A DNA stretch of 64,000 nt from Streptomyces spororaveus (lineage in GTDB: Bacteria > Actinomycetota > Actinomycetes > Streptomycetales > Streptomycetaceae), in the NCBI RefSeq assembly GCF_016755875.1, contig NZ_BNED01000005.1:3575001-3639000 (forward strand), in the 5' to 3' direction. The first letter of the stretch is position 1, and every line of letters starts with the position of its first letter. The notes below the pieces were generated by a model, which searched no databases, was not told the origin of the DNA, and worked only from the letters and a program-made list of their open reading frames with translations. Of the stretch, positions 1-8,921 are shown piece by piece. Both the position numbers and the translations under genes were made by a program.

Positions 1-731
1 TAGCCGGCCACGCCCCAGGTGCGGGCCTCGTCCGAGGCCCGGAAGTTGTCGACGACCATCTTGCGGACGTCGACGCTGAACCAGCTGTCCGCGTTGACCT
101 TGCCGGGGATGTTGGCGCAGCCGGTGTCGCCGTTGCCGAGCAGCATGGCGCGCGGTGAGACCAGGATGAACGGCTGCACCTTGCCGCTCTTCATCATCGG
201 CTCCAGCACCTCGTGCGCCTTGAGCCCCTGGAACCAGGACTTGCCCGTGCCCGGTATGCCGGGTATCAGCTCGACCACCGGGAACTTCTTGTCCTTGTAG
301 GCCGGGTCGTCGTACTGCGGCGGCAGCCACACCATGACGTCGCCCTTGACCCCGGAGATCTTGCCGTCGAGCTCGGTCTTCCTGACCCGGCCGCCCAGCC
401 CCTCCACGGGCTGGAACTCCTGCTTGACCTTCGGCGCCTCTTCGACCTTCTTGCCGCCGAGCCCGTCCGGGCCGAGGTCGGGGGCGGCCGTGACGTACTT
501 GCCGGTCCCGAACAGGTCGCTCCAGGACGCGTAGAAGTGCTCGGCCCGGTTGACCGCGACGAACACCACGGCGACGGCCGTGACCTGAGCGAACACCACC
601 ATCAGCGCGCGCAGCACGGTACGCACGGCGGCCGGGCCGCGCACCTTGCTCCACACGGCCAGCGGAAGGACGACGGCCATCGCCGTCAGGGCGATCACCG
701 TCGCGAAGAAGGGTGTACCGGTCAAGCTCAT
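1..731 (-). CDS. Esterase-family (antigen 85/esterase D-like) alpha/beta hydrolase, C-terminus off the window
   Basis: This partial gene starts with ATG at 731 and runs off the left edge, leaving about 243 codons. Two hydrophobic N-terminal segments (about residues 8-25 and 38-60) anchor the protein in the membrane. An extracellular domain follows with PVVELIPGIPGTGKSWFQG, ILVSPRAMLLGNGDTGC and, at the edge, RTWGVAGY, where esterase-D/antigen-85 proteins carry the G-x-S-x-G nucleophile elbow. The serine itself would be just outside the window. The family hydrolyses esters or transfers acyl groups at the cell surface; the substrate here is unknown. It lies 94 bp downstream of the response regulator on the same strand. 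Confidence 0.75.
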   Translation of the reverse strand, partial: MSLTGTPFFATVIALTAMAVVLPLAVWSKVRGPAAVRTVLRALMVVFAQVTAVAVVFVAVNRAEHFYASWSDLFGTGKYVTAAPDLGPDGLGGKKVEEAPKVKQEFQPVEGLGGRVRKTELDGKISGVKGDVMVWLPPQYDDPAYKDKKFPVVELIPGIPGTGKSWFQGLKAHEVLEPMMKSGKVQPFILVSPRAMLLGNGDTGCANIPGKVNADSWFSVDVRKMVVDNFRASDEARTWGVAG

Positions 732-825
732 CACGCCAGCCTAGAGGGCGGCGTATGCGCTCCCGGTTGCCAGGTCGGCCTGCGGCGTGGGTCACACCGC
801 AGGTCAGACGCCGGACACCGGGGAC

Positions 826-1524
826 TCAGACCAGACGGCGGGCCGTCGCCCAGCGGGTCAGTTCGTGCCGGTTGGAGAGCTGGAGCTTGCGCAGGACGGC
901 CGAGACGTGCGACTCCACCGTCTTCACCGAGATGAAGAGCTGCTTGGCGATCTCCTTGTACGCGTACCCGCGCGCGATCAGCCGCAGCACCTCGCGCTCG
1001 CGCTGCGTGAGCCGGTCCAGGTCCTCGTCGACCGGGGGCGCGTCCGTCGAGGCGAACGCGTCGAGCACGAAGCCCGCCAGCCGCGGCGAGAACACCGCGT
1101 CCCCGTCCTGTACGCGGAAGACCGAGTCCACGAGGTCGGTGCCGGTGATGGTCTTGGTGACGTACCCGCGCGCACCGCCCCGGATGACCCCGATGACGTC
1201 CTCGGCCGCGTCCGACACCGACAGGGCCAGGAACCGCACCGGGTTCTCGGCGGCCGACATCAGCGGGGCGCAGCGCCGCAGCACCTCGACGCCACCGCCG
1301 CCGGGCAGGTGCACGTCGAGCAGGACCACCTCCGGCCGGGTGGCGGTGATGACGGTGACCGCCTGGTCCACGTCGGCCGCCTCGCCGACGACCTCGACGC
1401 CGGTGCGGTCGGTCTCTCCGATCTCGGCCTGTACGCCCGTACGGAACATCCGGTGGTCGTCGACGAGCACCACCCGGACCCGCCTGGTCTCCCCCACGCC
1501 CGCGTTCTCTCCGGCCTCGGTCAT
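826..1524 (-). CDS. NarL/LuxR-family response regulator
   Basis: The 232-residue protein has an N-terminal receiver domain with VVLVDDHRMFRTG (acidic pocket), VVLLDVHLPG (phospho-acceptor Asp) and GYVTKTITG (conserved Lys). A C-terminal LuxR-type helix-turn-helix follows (LTQREREVLRLIARG and ISVKTVESHVSAVLRKL). Its ATG overlaps the kinase stop by 4 bp (ATGA), so the two genes are translationally coupled. Its partner is the PspC-containing kinase at 1521-2816. The pairing of PspC with a NarL-type regulator suggests an envelope-stress two-component system; target genes are not shown by the sequence. Confidence 0.92.
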   Translation of the reverse strand: MTEAGENAGVGETRRVRVVLVDDHRMFRTGVQAEIGETDRTGVEVVGEAADVDQAVTVITATRPEVVLLDVHLPGGGGVEVLRRCAPLMSAAENPVRFLALSVSDAAEDVIGVIRGGARGYVTKTITGTDLVDSVFRVQDGDAVFSPRLAGFVLDAFASTDAPPVDEDLDRLTQREREVLRLIARGYAYKEIAKQLFISVKTVESHVSAVLRKLQLSNRHELTRWATARRLV

Positions 1525-2816
1525 GCTGTGTTCGCCGCCCTCTCCATCTCCAGCTCGACTTCCGTGCCGCCGTCGGGCGCGGACCGCAGCCGTGCGGTCC
1601 CGCCGTTGCGCTGCATCCGGCCGATGATCGATTCTCGTACGCCCATGCGGTCGCCCGGTACCGCGTCGATGTCGAAGCCCGGTCCCCGGTCCCGTACGGA
1701 CACGAACACCGTCTGCCCCTCCACCTCCGCGTACACCTGTACGGGCCCGCCCTCGCCACCGTACTTGGCGGCGTTGACCATCGCCTCGCGCGCGGCCTGG
1801 ACCTGTGCGGCCAGCCGTTCGTCGAGCGGGCAGTCGCCGACGACCACGACCTCGATCGGGACGCCGTGGTGGTCCTCCACCTCGGCGGCGGTCTTCTTCA
1901 CGGCCTCCGCGAGGGTGGCCGGCTCCTCCGCCTCGTCCTTGCCGGTGCCCTCGGGCTTGTAGAGCCAGTTCCGCAGTTCGCGTTCCTGCGCCCGCGCGAG
2001 GCGGCGGACCTCGGAGACGTCCTCCGCGTTGCGCTGGATCAGGGTCAGGGTGTGCAGCACCGAGTCGTGCACGTGGGCGGCGACCTCGGCCCGCTCCTGG
2101 GCGCGGATGCGCATCAGGCGTTCCTCGGAGAGGTCCTGGGTCATCCGGATCAGCCAGGGTCCGGCCAGCAGGGCCACGCCGACGAGGACGGCGAGCGTGG
2201 CCGTGAGGACGTTGCCGAGCTGCGCGGCGGAGCCCCGTACGACGATGAAGACGGTCAGGCCCACCCCGACCAGGGCGACGCCCGCGAGGGCCCGCGCGGC
2301 CTGGAAGAGCCGGCCGTTGCGTCCGGCGGCCGTCGACCAGTGGGCGCGGCGGGCGTTGTCGGCCTGTCGCCATACGAGCACCACCCCGGCCCCGACCAGC
2401 AGCGTCGGCCACACGTACCGGCCGGACGCACCGCCGGCCTGGACCTTGGAGATGAAGATGCCCGCGCCGACGAACAGCGCGATCAGCGCGGTGATCTGCC
2501 CCCGGTCGGGTTTGCGCAGCCGGCGGGTGCCGTCGGGGAGGTTCTCGAAGAAGGAGCGGTGCCCGGTCCGGCCGCCGACGCCGAGCGGTACGAAGACCCA
2601 GAACGCGGCGTACAGCAGCACCCCCAGTCCGTCGCCCCACATGAACAGCAGGAGGAACGCCAGCCGGACCCAGCCCACCGGCAGCCCGAGGTGCCCGGCG
2701 AGACCGCGCGCGACACCGCCGAGCATCCGGCCGTCGGCGCTGCGGTAGAGCTTGCGCTGCGGGACCTCGTCGGCGTCCGGTGCGTGCGGGGTACGGGGAG
2801 CGGCGGCTACGGGCAT
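1521..2816 (-). CDS. PspC-domain sensor histidine kinase
   Basis: About 431 residues. An N-terminal PspC domain (KLYRSADGRMLGGVARGLAG, then a hydrophobic stretch) is followed by several membrane segments, a DHp-like region with the HisKA_3-type motif AAHVHDSVLHTLTLIQ, and a C-terminal ATPase domain (REAMVNAAKYGG, DRGPGFD, GMRESI-like G box). PspC proteins respond to membrane damage in other bacteria, so the stimulus is probably envelope stress (inference). An in-frame GTG at 2831 would add five residues; I prefer ATG 2816, but neither has a clear ribosome binding site. The gene is divergent from a second PspC gene at 2948. Confidence 0.9.
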   Translation of the reverse strand: MPVAAAPRTPHAPDADEVPQRKLYRSADGRMLGGVARGLAGHLGLPVGWVRLAFLLLFMWGDGLGVLLYAAFWVFVPLGVGGRTGHRSFFENLPDGTRRLRKPDRGQITALIALFVGAGIFISKVQAGGASGRYVWPTLLVGAGVVLVWRQADNARRAHWSTAAGRNGRLFQAARALAGVALVGVGLTVFIVVRGSAAQLGNVLTATLAVLVGVALLAGPWLIRMTQDLSEERLMRIRAQERAEVAAHVHDSVLHTLTLIQRNAEDVSEVRRLARAQERELRNWLYKPEGTGKDEAEEPATLAEAVKKTAAEVEDHHGVPIEVVVVGDCPLDERLAAQVQAAREAMVNAAKYGGEGGPVQVYAEVEGQTVFVSVRDRGPGFDIDAVPGDRMGVRESIIGRMQRNGGTARLRSAPDGGTEVELEMERAANTA

Positions 2817-2947
2817 GTCACCAAGGGTCACATGCCCGGTGGGGGCGGGGCATCAGGGCATCCCCCCAGATCGACCGGGGGGATATCAGGGTTGCACCAG
2901 GGTAGGGCCGGATGCCGCGCGCTCCGGCGGCCCGTCACCATGGACCC

Positions 2948-4273
2948 ATGACCGAAGTACACGACGCCCCGCCGACCGGGCACGGGGCCCCGCCGGCCGC
3001 CGATGCCAGGCCGCCCCTGCACCGCAGCAAGCGCGACAAGGTCCTCGCGGGCGTGTGCGGCGGCCTCGGCCGGTACTTCGACCTGGACCCGGTGGTCTTC
3101 CGCGTCGTCCTCGGTGTCCTCGCTATCACCGGCGGCGTCGGTCTGATCTTCTACGGCTTCGCGTGGCTGCTGCTCCCGCAGGAGGACGAGGAGGACAGCG
3201 AGGCGAAGAAGCTGCTGACCGGCCGGGTCGAGGGCGCCACCCTGGCGGCGGTGTTCGCCGCGCTGGTGGGCTGCGCGCTGTTCCTGTCGATGCTGGACAA
3301 CGGCGGGCTGGCGGCCTTCTCGGTGCTGGTCGTCCTCGCGCTGGGCGGGGCCTCGTACTGGTCGCAGCGCAAGCGGCACTCCGGCCGGCCCGAGGCGCAG
3401 GCGCCCGCCCCGGCCGGTCATGCCTCCCGGGCCGCGCACTCGCCGGCCCCGCCGGAGACGCAGGCGCCGCCCACTCCCGGCGGCCCGTCCTGGTGGCGGG
3501 ACCCGCTGGTCAAGGACGGTACGACCGGGCCGGTCGGCGGGACGGGCTACCTGTGGGGGCCCGACGACACCGCCGACGCGGCGGTGACCGGCCGCACCCC
3601 CGCGGCGGCCGCGAAGGCGCCCGTCGCCCCGGCCCGCCCGCGCGGCGGCATCGGCGGCCGGGTGTTCGTACTGGCGCTGCTGGCCGCGATCGCCGGGACC
3701 GCCGCCACTTGGGAGGGCAACCCGCTCGGCGAGGCCCTGCAGACCGGGCTCGCCGCCGCGCTGGTCGTCTTCGGTCTGGGCCTCGCAGTCAGCTCCCTGC
3801 TGGGACGCACCGGCTTCGGCACGATCGTGCTGGCCGTGTGCACCGCGGGCCTGCTCGCGGGCGCGGCCGTACTGCCCCGGGAGATCGGCACGGACTGGCG
3901 GGAGGTCGAGTGGCGTCCGGCCGCGGTGGCCGACGTGAAGCCCGTGTACGAGGCGGGGACCGGGCTGGCCACGCTGGACCTGAGCCGCCTGGACGTGCCG
4001 AAGGGCACCACGGTCGCCGTCGAGGCGTCCATCGACGCGGGCCGGCTCAAGGTGGTCCTGCCGCGGGAGGTCACCGCCCTGGCCGATGTCACCATCCGGC
4101 GGGTGGGCGACGTACAGATGCCCGGGGACCGGGCGGACCGGATCGAGCGGGCCGGACCGCAGAACCGTACGGAAACCCTCGCGCCGGCGGCCGGCACCGA
4201 GGCCGGCGGCACGATCGAACTGCACCTCGGCGCGGACTTCGGACAGGTGGAGGTGGCCCGTGCGGCGTCATGA
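2948..4273 (+). CDS. PspC-domain membrane protein
   Basis: About 441 residues. The PspC domain near the N-terminus contains SKRDKVLAGVCGGLGRYFDL followed by a hydrophobic segment. A Pro/Ala-rich linker, further transmembrane segments (about residues 235-320) and a C-terminal soluble domain of alternating polar and hydrophobic residues follow; the last resembles the adhesin-like/DUF2154 region of LiaF-type proteins (tentative). ATG 2948 is chosen because the protein then begins with MTEVHDAP and a CACCAT box lies exactly 6 nt upstream, as in the leaderless genes of this window. It is divergent from the PspC kinase, so the two probably report on the same envelope stress. Confidence 0.85.
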   Translation: MTEVHDAPPTGHGAPPAADARPPLHRSKRDKVLAGVCGGLGRYFDLDPVVFRVVLGVLAITGGVGLIFYGFAWLLLPQEDEEDSEAKKLLTGRVEGATLAAVFAALVGCALFLSMLDNGGLAAFSVLVVLALGGASYWSQRKRHSGRPEAQAPAPAGHASRAAHSPAPPETQAPPTPGGPSWWRDPLVKDGTTGPVGGTGYLWGPDDTADAAVTGRTPAAAAKAPVAPARPRGGIGGRVFVLALLAAIAGTAATWEGNPLGEALQTGLAAALVVFGLGLAVSSLLGRTGFGTIVLAVCTAGLLAGAAVLPREIGTDWREVEWRPAAVADVKPVYEAGTGLATLDLSRLDVPKGTTVAVEASIDAGRLKVVLPREVTALADVTIRRVGDVQMPGDRADRIERAGPQNRTETLAPAAGTEAGGTIELHLGADFGQVEVARAAS

Positions 4274-4484
4274 GTTCCAGCCGGGACGGCTGATCGCGGG
4301 GCTGGCCCTGACCGTGGCGGGCGTGCTCTACCTGCTCGACAGCACCGGCGAGGCGGACCTGCCGTGGTTCGCGGTCGTCCCGATCGCCATGGGCGGGCTC
4401 TCGCTCGCCGCGCTGGTCGGGCTGGTGACCTATGCCGTGCGCCGGGACAGGCGCGACCGGATCACCGAGTCCAGCGACAGGTAG
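4260..4484 (+). CDS. Small membrane protein, coupled to the PspC gene
   Basis: GTG at 4260 lies inside the end of the PspC gene (14 bp overlap) and gives 74 residues: a short charged N-terminus, two hydrophobic helices (LIAGLALTVAGVLYLL and FAVVPIAMGGLSLAALVGLV) and a basic tail (VRRDRRDRIT). I do not recognise the family. The overlap indicates translational coupling to the PspC protein and a role beside it in the membrane. Its 3' end overlaps the convergent DoxX gene by 55 bp. Confidence 0.6.
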   Translation: MRRHEFQPGRLIAGLALTVAGVLYLLDSTGEADLPWFAVVPIAMGGLSLAALVGLVTYAVRRDRRDRITESSDR

Positions 4485-4945
4485 GGCGCCCCGGCGAGGA
4501 TCAGCGGGGTCCACGCCATCATGTAGATCAGGTCGTTGCCGTAGTAGTACGGGGTCACCGCCCACGACACCGTGAGCCACAGGCTGAGCGCGATCAGCGC
4601 CCCGCCGACGGCCGCGATGCGGGTCAGCAGGCCGGCCAGGGCCCCGAGGCCGACCAGGATCTCCCCGATGGCCAGGGCGACGGCGAAGCCGACGGGTGAG
4701 TTCAGCGCCAGGTCCACCATGGCGGGGATCGCGGAGGTGTCGCGCACCCCGCGCATCAGGTCGCCGATGGAACCGTCCCCGGAGGCGGAGAGGAACGCCG
4801 GGTCGGTCAGTTTGTCGATCCCCGCGTACACGAAGGTCACGCCGAGGAAGAGCCGCAGGGGCAGCAGCGCGTGCCGGGAGGCCAGCTCACGCAGCCCCGC
4901 CGCGACGCTGGGGGTGCCGGTTTCAAGAACATCGGTTCGGTTCAC
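4430..4945 (-). CDS. DoxX-family membrane protein
   Basis: The 171-residue protein has four hydrophobic segments and the DoxX signature near the start (LPLRLFLGVTFVYAGIDKLTDP), followed by GEILVGLGALAGLLTR. DoxX proteins are small quinone- or redox-associated membrane proteins; the reaction is unsettled. The start is GTG at 4945, with a TACACA box 6 nt upstream suggesting a leaderless transcript. The 3' end overlaps the small membrane gene on the opposite strand by 55 bp. Confidence 0.85.
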   Translation of the reverse strand: MNRTDVLETGTPSVAAGLRELASRHALLPLRLFLGVTFVYAGIDKLTDPAFLSASGDGSIGDLMRGVRDTSAIPAMVDLALNSPVGFAVALAIGEILVGLGALAGLLTRIAAVGGALIALSLWLTVSWAVTPYYYGNDLIYMMAWTPLILAGAPYLSLDSVIRSRLSRRTA

Positions 4946-4963
4946 GGGACATGTGTACCCCGA

Positions 4964-6220
4964 TCACTCGGCAACATCGATGGTGCAGCGGTTGGATTCC
5001 ACCCCTGCGGCGGTGACCACCTGGACCTCGACGCGGCCCGGCTCCACCTCCGCCGGGACCGGAACCGTCAGTACGGCGTCGGAGGGGTTGGTGAATCCGC
5101 CCGCCACCGGGACCAGCGGCACGTGCACGTGCACCGCCCCGATCCGTACCACCAGACGGGCCAGCATCTCCGGCGTCTGCGCGCCGGGCGGCACGAAGCC
5201 CACGCCCCGGATCTCGATGTCGTCCCCGGGGCGGACGGCCGCGTCCAGGTCCCCGGGCTCCCGTCTGCGCACCACCGACAGCACCAGCGGGCGGCTGCCC
5301 TCCGCGTACTTCGCCGCCAGGTACACCGCGGCCGACAGGGCCACCAGCAGGGCCAGCGCCCAGGGCAGCTGCGGCAGCCGGTCGGGGAAGCGCGCCAGCG
5401 AGGCCGCCGCGTAGGCGAGGACCACCGTCGAGACGAGCACGTACTGCGCGTCCGGGAAGCTCCCGCGGCCCGCGTCGTCCGTCAGGAGGTCCGCCCCGCG
5501 CGGCCGGTCGGCGGGCAGCTTCTGCAACCGCTGGCCCGCGATCCGCACGGAGACCACCCGGCGCACCAGCACCGCCACGGCCGAGGTCAGCGAGACCACC
5601 GCCAGCAGCGGCAGCGCCCGGTCCAGCGCGAGGCCCGCGTAGAGCGCCTGCCGTTCGGGCCCGGGCGCCGAGGCGGCCAGCCGCAGCGCGGGCAGCAGCG
5701 TGGCGAAGGCCGTCAGCACCACCCAGGCGCTGGGCACCGCCTTCGAGGTGGACAGCCGGTTGTCCTCACCGACCAGCGGGGCGAGCAGCCCGCCGCGCAC
5801 GGACTGGGCGCGGGCCGCGACCGTGAGCAGCCCGGCCAGTACCAGGGCCGCCAGCAGCCCGGCGGTGCGCGCCGTGGACCAGCCGGTGCCGAGCGCGGCG
5901 GCGACCTGCACCAGCAGCAGGACCCCGGCGGCGATCCAGACGGCGAGGACGGCCCGCCGCGAGAACAGGTACAGCCAGGAGTTCCCTGCCTCCCGGCCCC
6001 GGTCGGCGACGGTGCGGGCGGACAGGGTCAGCTCGTCGGAGACCCACTGCCGGGAGGCGCCGAGCGAGTGGGCCACCGCGGCCGGCACGCCCTGCCCGGA
6101 GGCGAACTCGTCGCGCTTCTCCAGGAACGCGGCGACCGCGCGGCGGTGGCCCTCGCGGGCGCACTCGTCGCAGGCGCAGGCGGTCGTATGGGTGCTTCGG
6201 GACATCTCTTGGACAGCCAC
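4964..6220 (-). CDS. Hypothetical multi-pass membrane protein with N-terminal Cys cluster
   Basis: 418 residues. GTG 6220 is chosen because GAGAGGCGG precedes it at good spacing. The N-terminus holds CACDECAREG, a small possible metal-binding motif. At least six hydrophobic segments follow (about residues 90-340), and the protein ends in a soluble domain (DDIEIRGVGFVPPGAQ to ESNRCTIDV) that looks like an immunoglobulin-like/IPT fold. I do not recognise a function. It lies 18 bp upstream of the DoxX gene on the same strand and may share a transcript with it. Confidence 0.7.
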   Translation of the reverse strand: MAVQEMSRSTHTTACACDECAREGHRRAVAAFLEKRDEFASGQGVPAAVAHSLGASRQWVSDELTLSARTVADRGREAGNSWLYLFSRRAVLAVWIAAGVLLLVQVAAALGTGWSTARTAGLLAALVLAGLLTVAARAQSVRGGLLAPLVGEDNRLSTSKAVPSAWVVLTAFATLLPALRLAASAPGPERQALYAGLALDRALPLLAVVSLTSAVAVLVRRVVSVRIAGQRLQKLPADRPRGADLLTDDAGRGSFPDAQYVLVSTVVLAYAAASLARFPDRLPQLPWALALLVALSAAVYLAAKYAEGSRPLVLSVVRRREPGDLDAAVRPGDDIEIRGVGFVPPGAQTPEMLARLVVRIGAVHVHVPLVPVAGGFTNPSDAVLTVPVPAEVEPGRVEVQVVTAAGVESNRCTIDVAE

Positions 6221-6322
6221 GTACGTGCCGCCTCTCTGAACTTCGGTGCAATGCCAGCGAATTGTGCACCACTGCGGCAGTGCTCCGGATTGCGCACGAT
6301 GTCAGAGCAGGTGATTAACGGT

Positions 6323-7084
6323 TCATGATGTTGACGCCACCAGCTCCCTGAGTGGCTGGTAGCTCACCCAGGCGGCCAGATCGGACCCGAACCGCTCGCG
6401 CGTCAGGGCCGCGGCACGGTGGTCGATGGGCACCGGCTTCCCGGCGGCGCGGGCGGTCAGCTGCACCTGCGCGGCCCGTTCCGCCTCGATGAACCACCAG
6501 ACCGCGGCGTCCACGGAGTCCCCCACCGTCAGCAGTCCCCGGTTGCGCAGGACCAGGGCCTTGTACGGGCCGAGCGCGAGCGCGGTCCGCTCCGGCTCGT
6601 CGGCTCCGGTGTACTCGTCGAGGAGCGCGTGGTCCTCGTAGAAGGCGCAGGCCTCCTCGGTGATCGGGGCCAGCAGCTCGCCCAGGGCCGCGAGGGCACG
6701 GCCGTAGGGGCCCTGCGCGCGGACGACGGCGACGACTTCGGGGCGCCGGCGGTGGACGGCCGCGTGCACGGCGAAGGCCAGCTGGTTGACCCGGCGCCCG
6801 CCCCGGACCACACGCCCGTCCCCGTCGACCAGCAGCAGGTCGTCGGCGGTGAGCCCGGCGAAGGCCCGGCCGAAGGGGTTCACCCAGTAGCAGTCCTCGA
6901 ACTCCGGGTCCCGGGCGGTGACCTGCCCCGCCACCCCTTCGTCGTACCCGAGGCGCCCCAGCAGCCGCAGCGCCTCGGCGAGCCGCTCCTTGCGGTGGGC
7001 GCGCGCCGCTTCGGCGGTGTCGTGCACGGGCGGCATCTCGAAGCCCAGCCGCTCCACGGGCACGGGTACGGGCTGGTCCGGCAT
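6323..7084 (-). CDS. Class II aldolase/adducin-family protein lacking the zinc HxH motif
   Basis: 253 residues with the aldolase/adducin fold: LGYDEGVAGQVTARDP, NPFGRAFAGLTADDLLLVD, FAVHAAVHRRRPEVVAVV. Active sugar-phosphate aldolases have V-H-T-H at the next position to bind zinc. Here the codons CGC GCG CAG read R-A-Q, so two zinc ligands are lost, while the later His (FYEDHALLDEY) remains. The protein is therefore probably not a classical aldolase; a structural or other role is possible, as in adducin. AAGGAG precedes the ATG. It lies downstream of guaA beyond a terminator-like hairpin. Confidence 0.85.
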   Translation of the reverse strand: MPDQPVPVPVERLGFEMPPVHDTAEAARAHRKERLAEALRLLGRLGYDEGVAGQVTARDPEFEDCYWVNPFGRAFAGLTADDLLLVDGDGRVVRGGRRVNQLAFAVHAAVHRRRPEVVAVVRAQGPYGRALAALGELLAPITEEACAFYEDHALLDEYTGADEPERTALALGPYKALVLRNRGLLTVGDSVDAAVWWFIEAERAAQVQLTARAAGKPVPIDHRAAALTRERFGSDLAAWVSYQPLRELVASTS

Positions 7085-7156
7085 GGGCGCTCCTTCGGAC
7101 GGCTCGGTTCGCCGCGCAAGGTACCCGGGCCCCTGCCAAGTGGCCAGAGGAACGGC

Positions 7157-7191
7157 GAAGCCGCCGCCCGCGGGTGCGGGGCGGCGGCTTC
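7157..7191 (-). terminator. Terminator-like hairpin after guaA
   Basis: A stem of GAAGCCGCCGCCCGC against GCGGGGCGGCGGCTTC, with one bulged G and a GGGT loop, lies just past the guaA stop codon. No T-run follows on the minus strand, as is common in Streptomyces terminators. Confidence 0.65.
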
Positions 7192-7209
7192 ACGGCGATC
7201 CGGGTGGGA

Positions 7210-8796
7210 CTACTCCCACTCGATGGTGCCCGGGGGCTTGCTCGTGCAGTCGAGGACCACCCGGTTCACCTCCGGTACCTCGTTGGTGATGCGGGTCGAG
7301 ATCCGGGCGAGGACCTCGTACGGCATGCGCGTCCAGTCCGCGGTCATCGCGTCCTCGGAGGAGACGGGGCGCAGCACGATCGGGTGGCCGTAGGTGCGGC
7401 CGTCGCCCTGGACGCCGACGCTGCGGACGTCCGCGAGCAGGACGACCGGGCACTGCCAGATCTCGCGGTCCAGGCCGGCCGCGGTGAGCTCGTGGCGGGC
7501 GATGGCGTCGGCCTCGCGCAGCAGGTCCAGGCGCTCCTTGGTGACCTCGCCGACGATGCGGATGCCGAGGCCGGGGCCCGGGAAGGGCTGGCGCTGGACG
7601 ATCTCGTCGGGCAGGCCGAGCTCCTGGCCGACCATCCGGACCTCGTCCTTGAACAGCTGGCGCAGCGGCTCGACGAGCTCGAACTCGATGTCGTCGGGGA
7701 GCCCGCCCACGTTGTGGTGGGACTTGATGTTGGCGGTGCCGGTGCCGCCGCCGGACTCGACGACGTCCGGGTACAGGGTGCCCTGGACCAGGAACGCGAC
7801 CGCGGGGCCGTCCTCCTGGAGGATCTCCAGCTGCGCCTGCTCGAAGACGCGGATGAACTCACGGCCGATGATCTTGCGCTTGGTCTCCGGGTCGGAGACG
7901 CCGGCCAGGGCGTTCAGGAAGCGCTCCTGCGCGTCGACGACCTTCAGCTGCACGCCGGTCGCGGCGACGAAGTCCTTCTCGACCTGCTCGGTCTCGCCCT
8001 TGCGCATCAGACCGTGGTCGACGTAGACGCAGGTCAGCTGCGAGCCGATGGCCTTCTGCACGAGGGCCGCGGCGACCGCGGAGTCCACGCCGCCGGAGAG
8101 ACCGCAGATGGCGCGCTTGTCGCCGACCTGCTCGCGGATGGCCGCGATCTGCTCCTCGACGATGTTGCCGGTGGTCCAGGTGGGGGCGAGGCCCGCGCCG
8201 CGGTAGAGGAAGTGCTCCAGGATCTGCTGGCCGTGCGTGGAGTGCATCACCTCGGGGTGGTACTGCACGCCGTACAGCTTCTTCTCGTCGTTCTCGAAGG
8301 CCGCGACCGGGACGACGTTCGTCGACGCGGTGACGGTGAAGCCCTCGGGGGCGGCGGAGCAGGCGTCACCGTGGGACATCCACACCGACTGGTTGTCGGG
8401 GGTGCCCTCGAAGAGGGTGGAGCCGGGCTTGGAGACGGCCAGCGGGGTGCGGCCGTACTCGCGGGCGCCGGTGTTGTCGACCTGGCCGCCGAGGGTGACC
8501 GCCATCAGCTGGAAGCCGTAGCACATGCCGAAGACGGGGACGCCGGCCTCGAAAAGCGCACGGTCCAGCTGCGGGGCGCCCTCCTCGTACACGGAGGACG
8601 GACCGCCGGAGAGGATGATCGCCTTGGGGTTCTTGGCCAGCATCTCGTCGACGGGCATCGAGCTCGGCACGATCTCGCTGTAGACCCGTGCTTCGCGGAC
8701 TCGGCGGGCGATGAGCTGGGCGTACTGGGCGCCGAAGTCGACGACGAGAACCGTGTCCGGGGCGCTGTCGTGGGCGGCGGAGGGTGCTTCTGGCAC
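7210..8796 (-). CDS. guaA: GMP synthase (glutamine-hydrolysing)
   Basis: 528 residues, the full family length. An N-terminal class I glutamine amidotransferase domain has [11 protein letters not shown] (nucleophile Cys) and the His/Glu pair in YHPEVMHS. The ATP-pyrophosphatase domain has the P-loop [14 protein letters not shown], and the C-terminal dimerisation domain ends in [10 protein letters not shown]. It converts XMP to GMP with glutamine and ATP, the last step of the guanine branch whose first step is made by guaB at 26995. The start is GTG 8796 with GGAAGG upstream. A TAGAAT -10 box at 8835-8840 implies a short 5' leader. Confidence 0.98.
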   Translation of the reverse strand: MPEAPSAAHDSAPDTVLVVDFGAQYAQLIARRVREARVYSEIVPSSMPVDEMLAKNPKAIILSGGPSSVYEEGAPQLDRALFEAGVPVFGMCYGFQLMAVTLGGQVDNTGAREYGRTPLAVSKPGSTLFEGTPDNQSVWMSHGDACSAAPEGFTVTASTNVVPVAAFENDEKKLYGVQYHPEVMHSTHGQQILEHFLYRGAGLAPTWTTGNIVEEQIAAIREQVGDKRAICGLSGGVDSAVAAALVQKAIGSQLTCVYVDHGLMRKGETEQVEKDFVAATGVQLKVVDAQERFLNALAGVSDPETKRKIIGREFIRVFEQAQLEILQEDGPAVAFLVQGTLYPDVVESGGGTGTANIKSHHNVGGLPDDIEFELVEPLRQLFKDEVRMVGQELGLPDEIVQRQPFPGPGLGIRIVGEVTKERLDLLREADAIARHELTAAGLDREIWQCPVVLLADVRSVGVQGDGRTYGHPIVLRPVSSEDAMTADWTRMPYEVLARISTRITNEVPEVNRVVLDCTSKPPGTIEWE

Positions 8797-8834
8797 GGGG
8801 CGGCCTTCCGGCGGAAGAGGTGGCTGTTTTGTCG

Positions 8835-8840
8835 ATTCTA
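8835..8840 (-). promoter_or_regulatory. guaA promoter -10 box (TAGAAT)
   Basis: On the minus strand TAGAAT lies about 40 nt before the guaA GTG, a good match to the TANNNT -10 element of the housekeeping sigma factor. No clear -35 hexamer is seen. Confidence 0.5.
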
Positions 8841-8883
8841 ACGGGGGACGCCGGGCCCTCTTCGTCTCACCATCCGAATCGGG

Positions 8884-8914
8884 TTGGCCCGGAGGGGGAC
8901 GGACCGGTAATAAT
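8884..8914 (+). promoter_or_regulatory. Promoter for the chorismate mutase leader
   Basis: TTGGCC (8884-8889) and TAATAAT (8908-8914) are spaced 18-19 bp apart. Transcription would begin about 7 nt after the -10 box, which is the ATG at 8922, so the leader peptide would be read from a leaderless transcript. The AT-rich -10 stands out in this sequence. Confidence 0.5.
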
Positions 8915-8921
8915 CCGTTCC

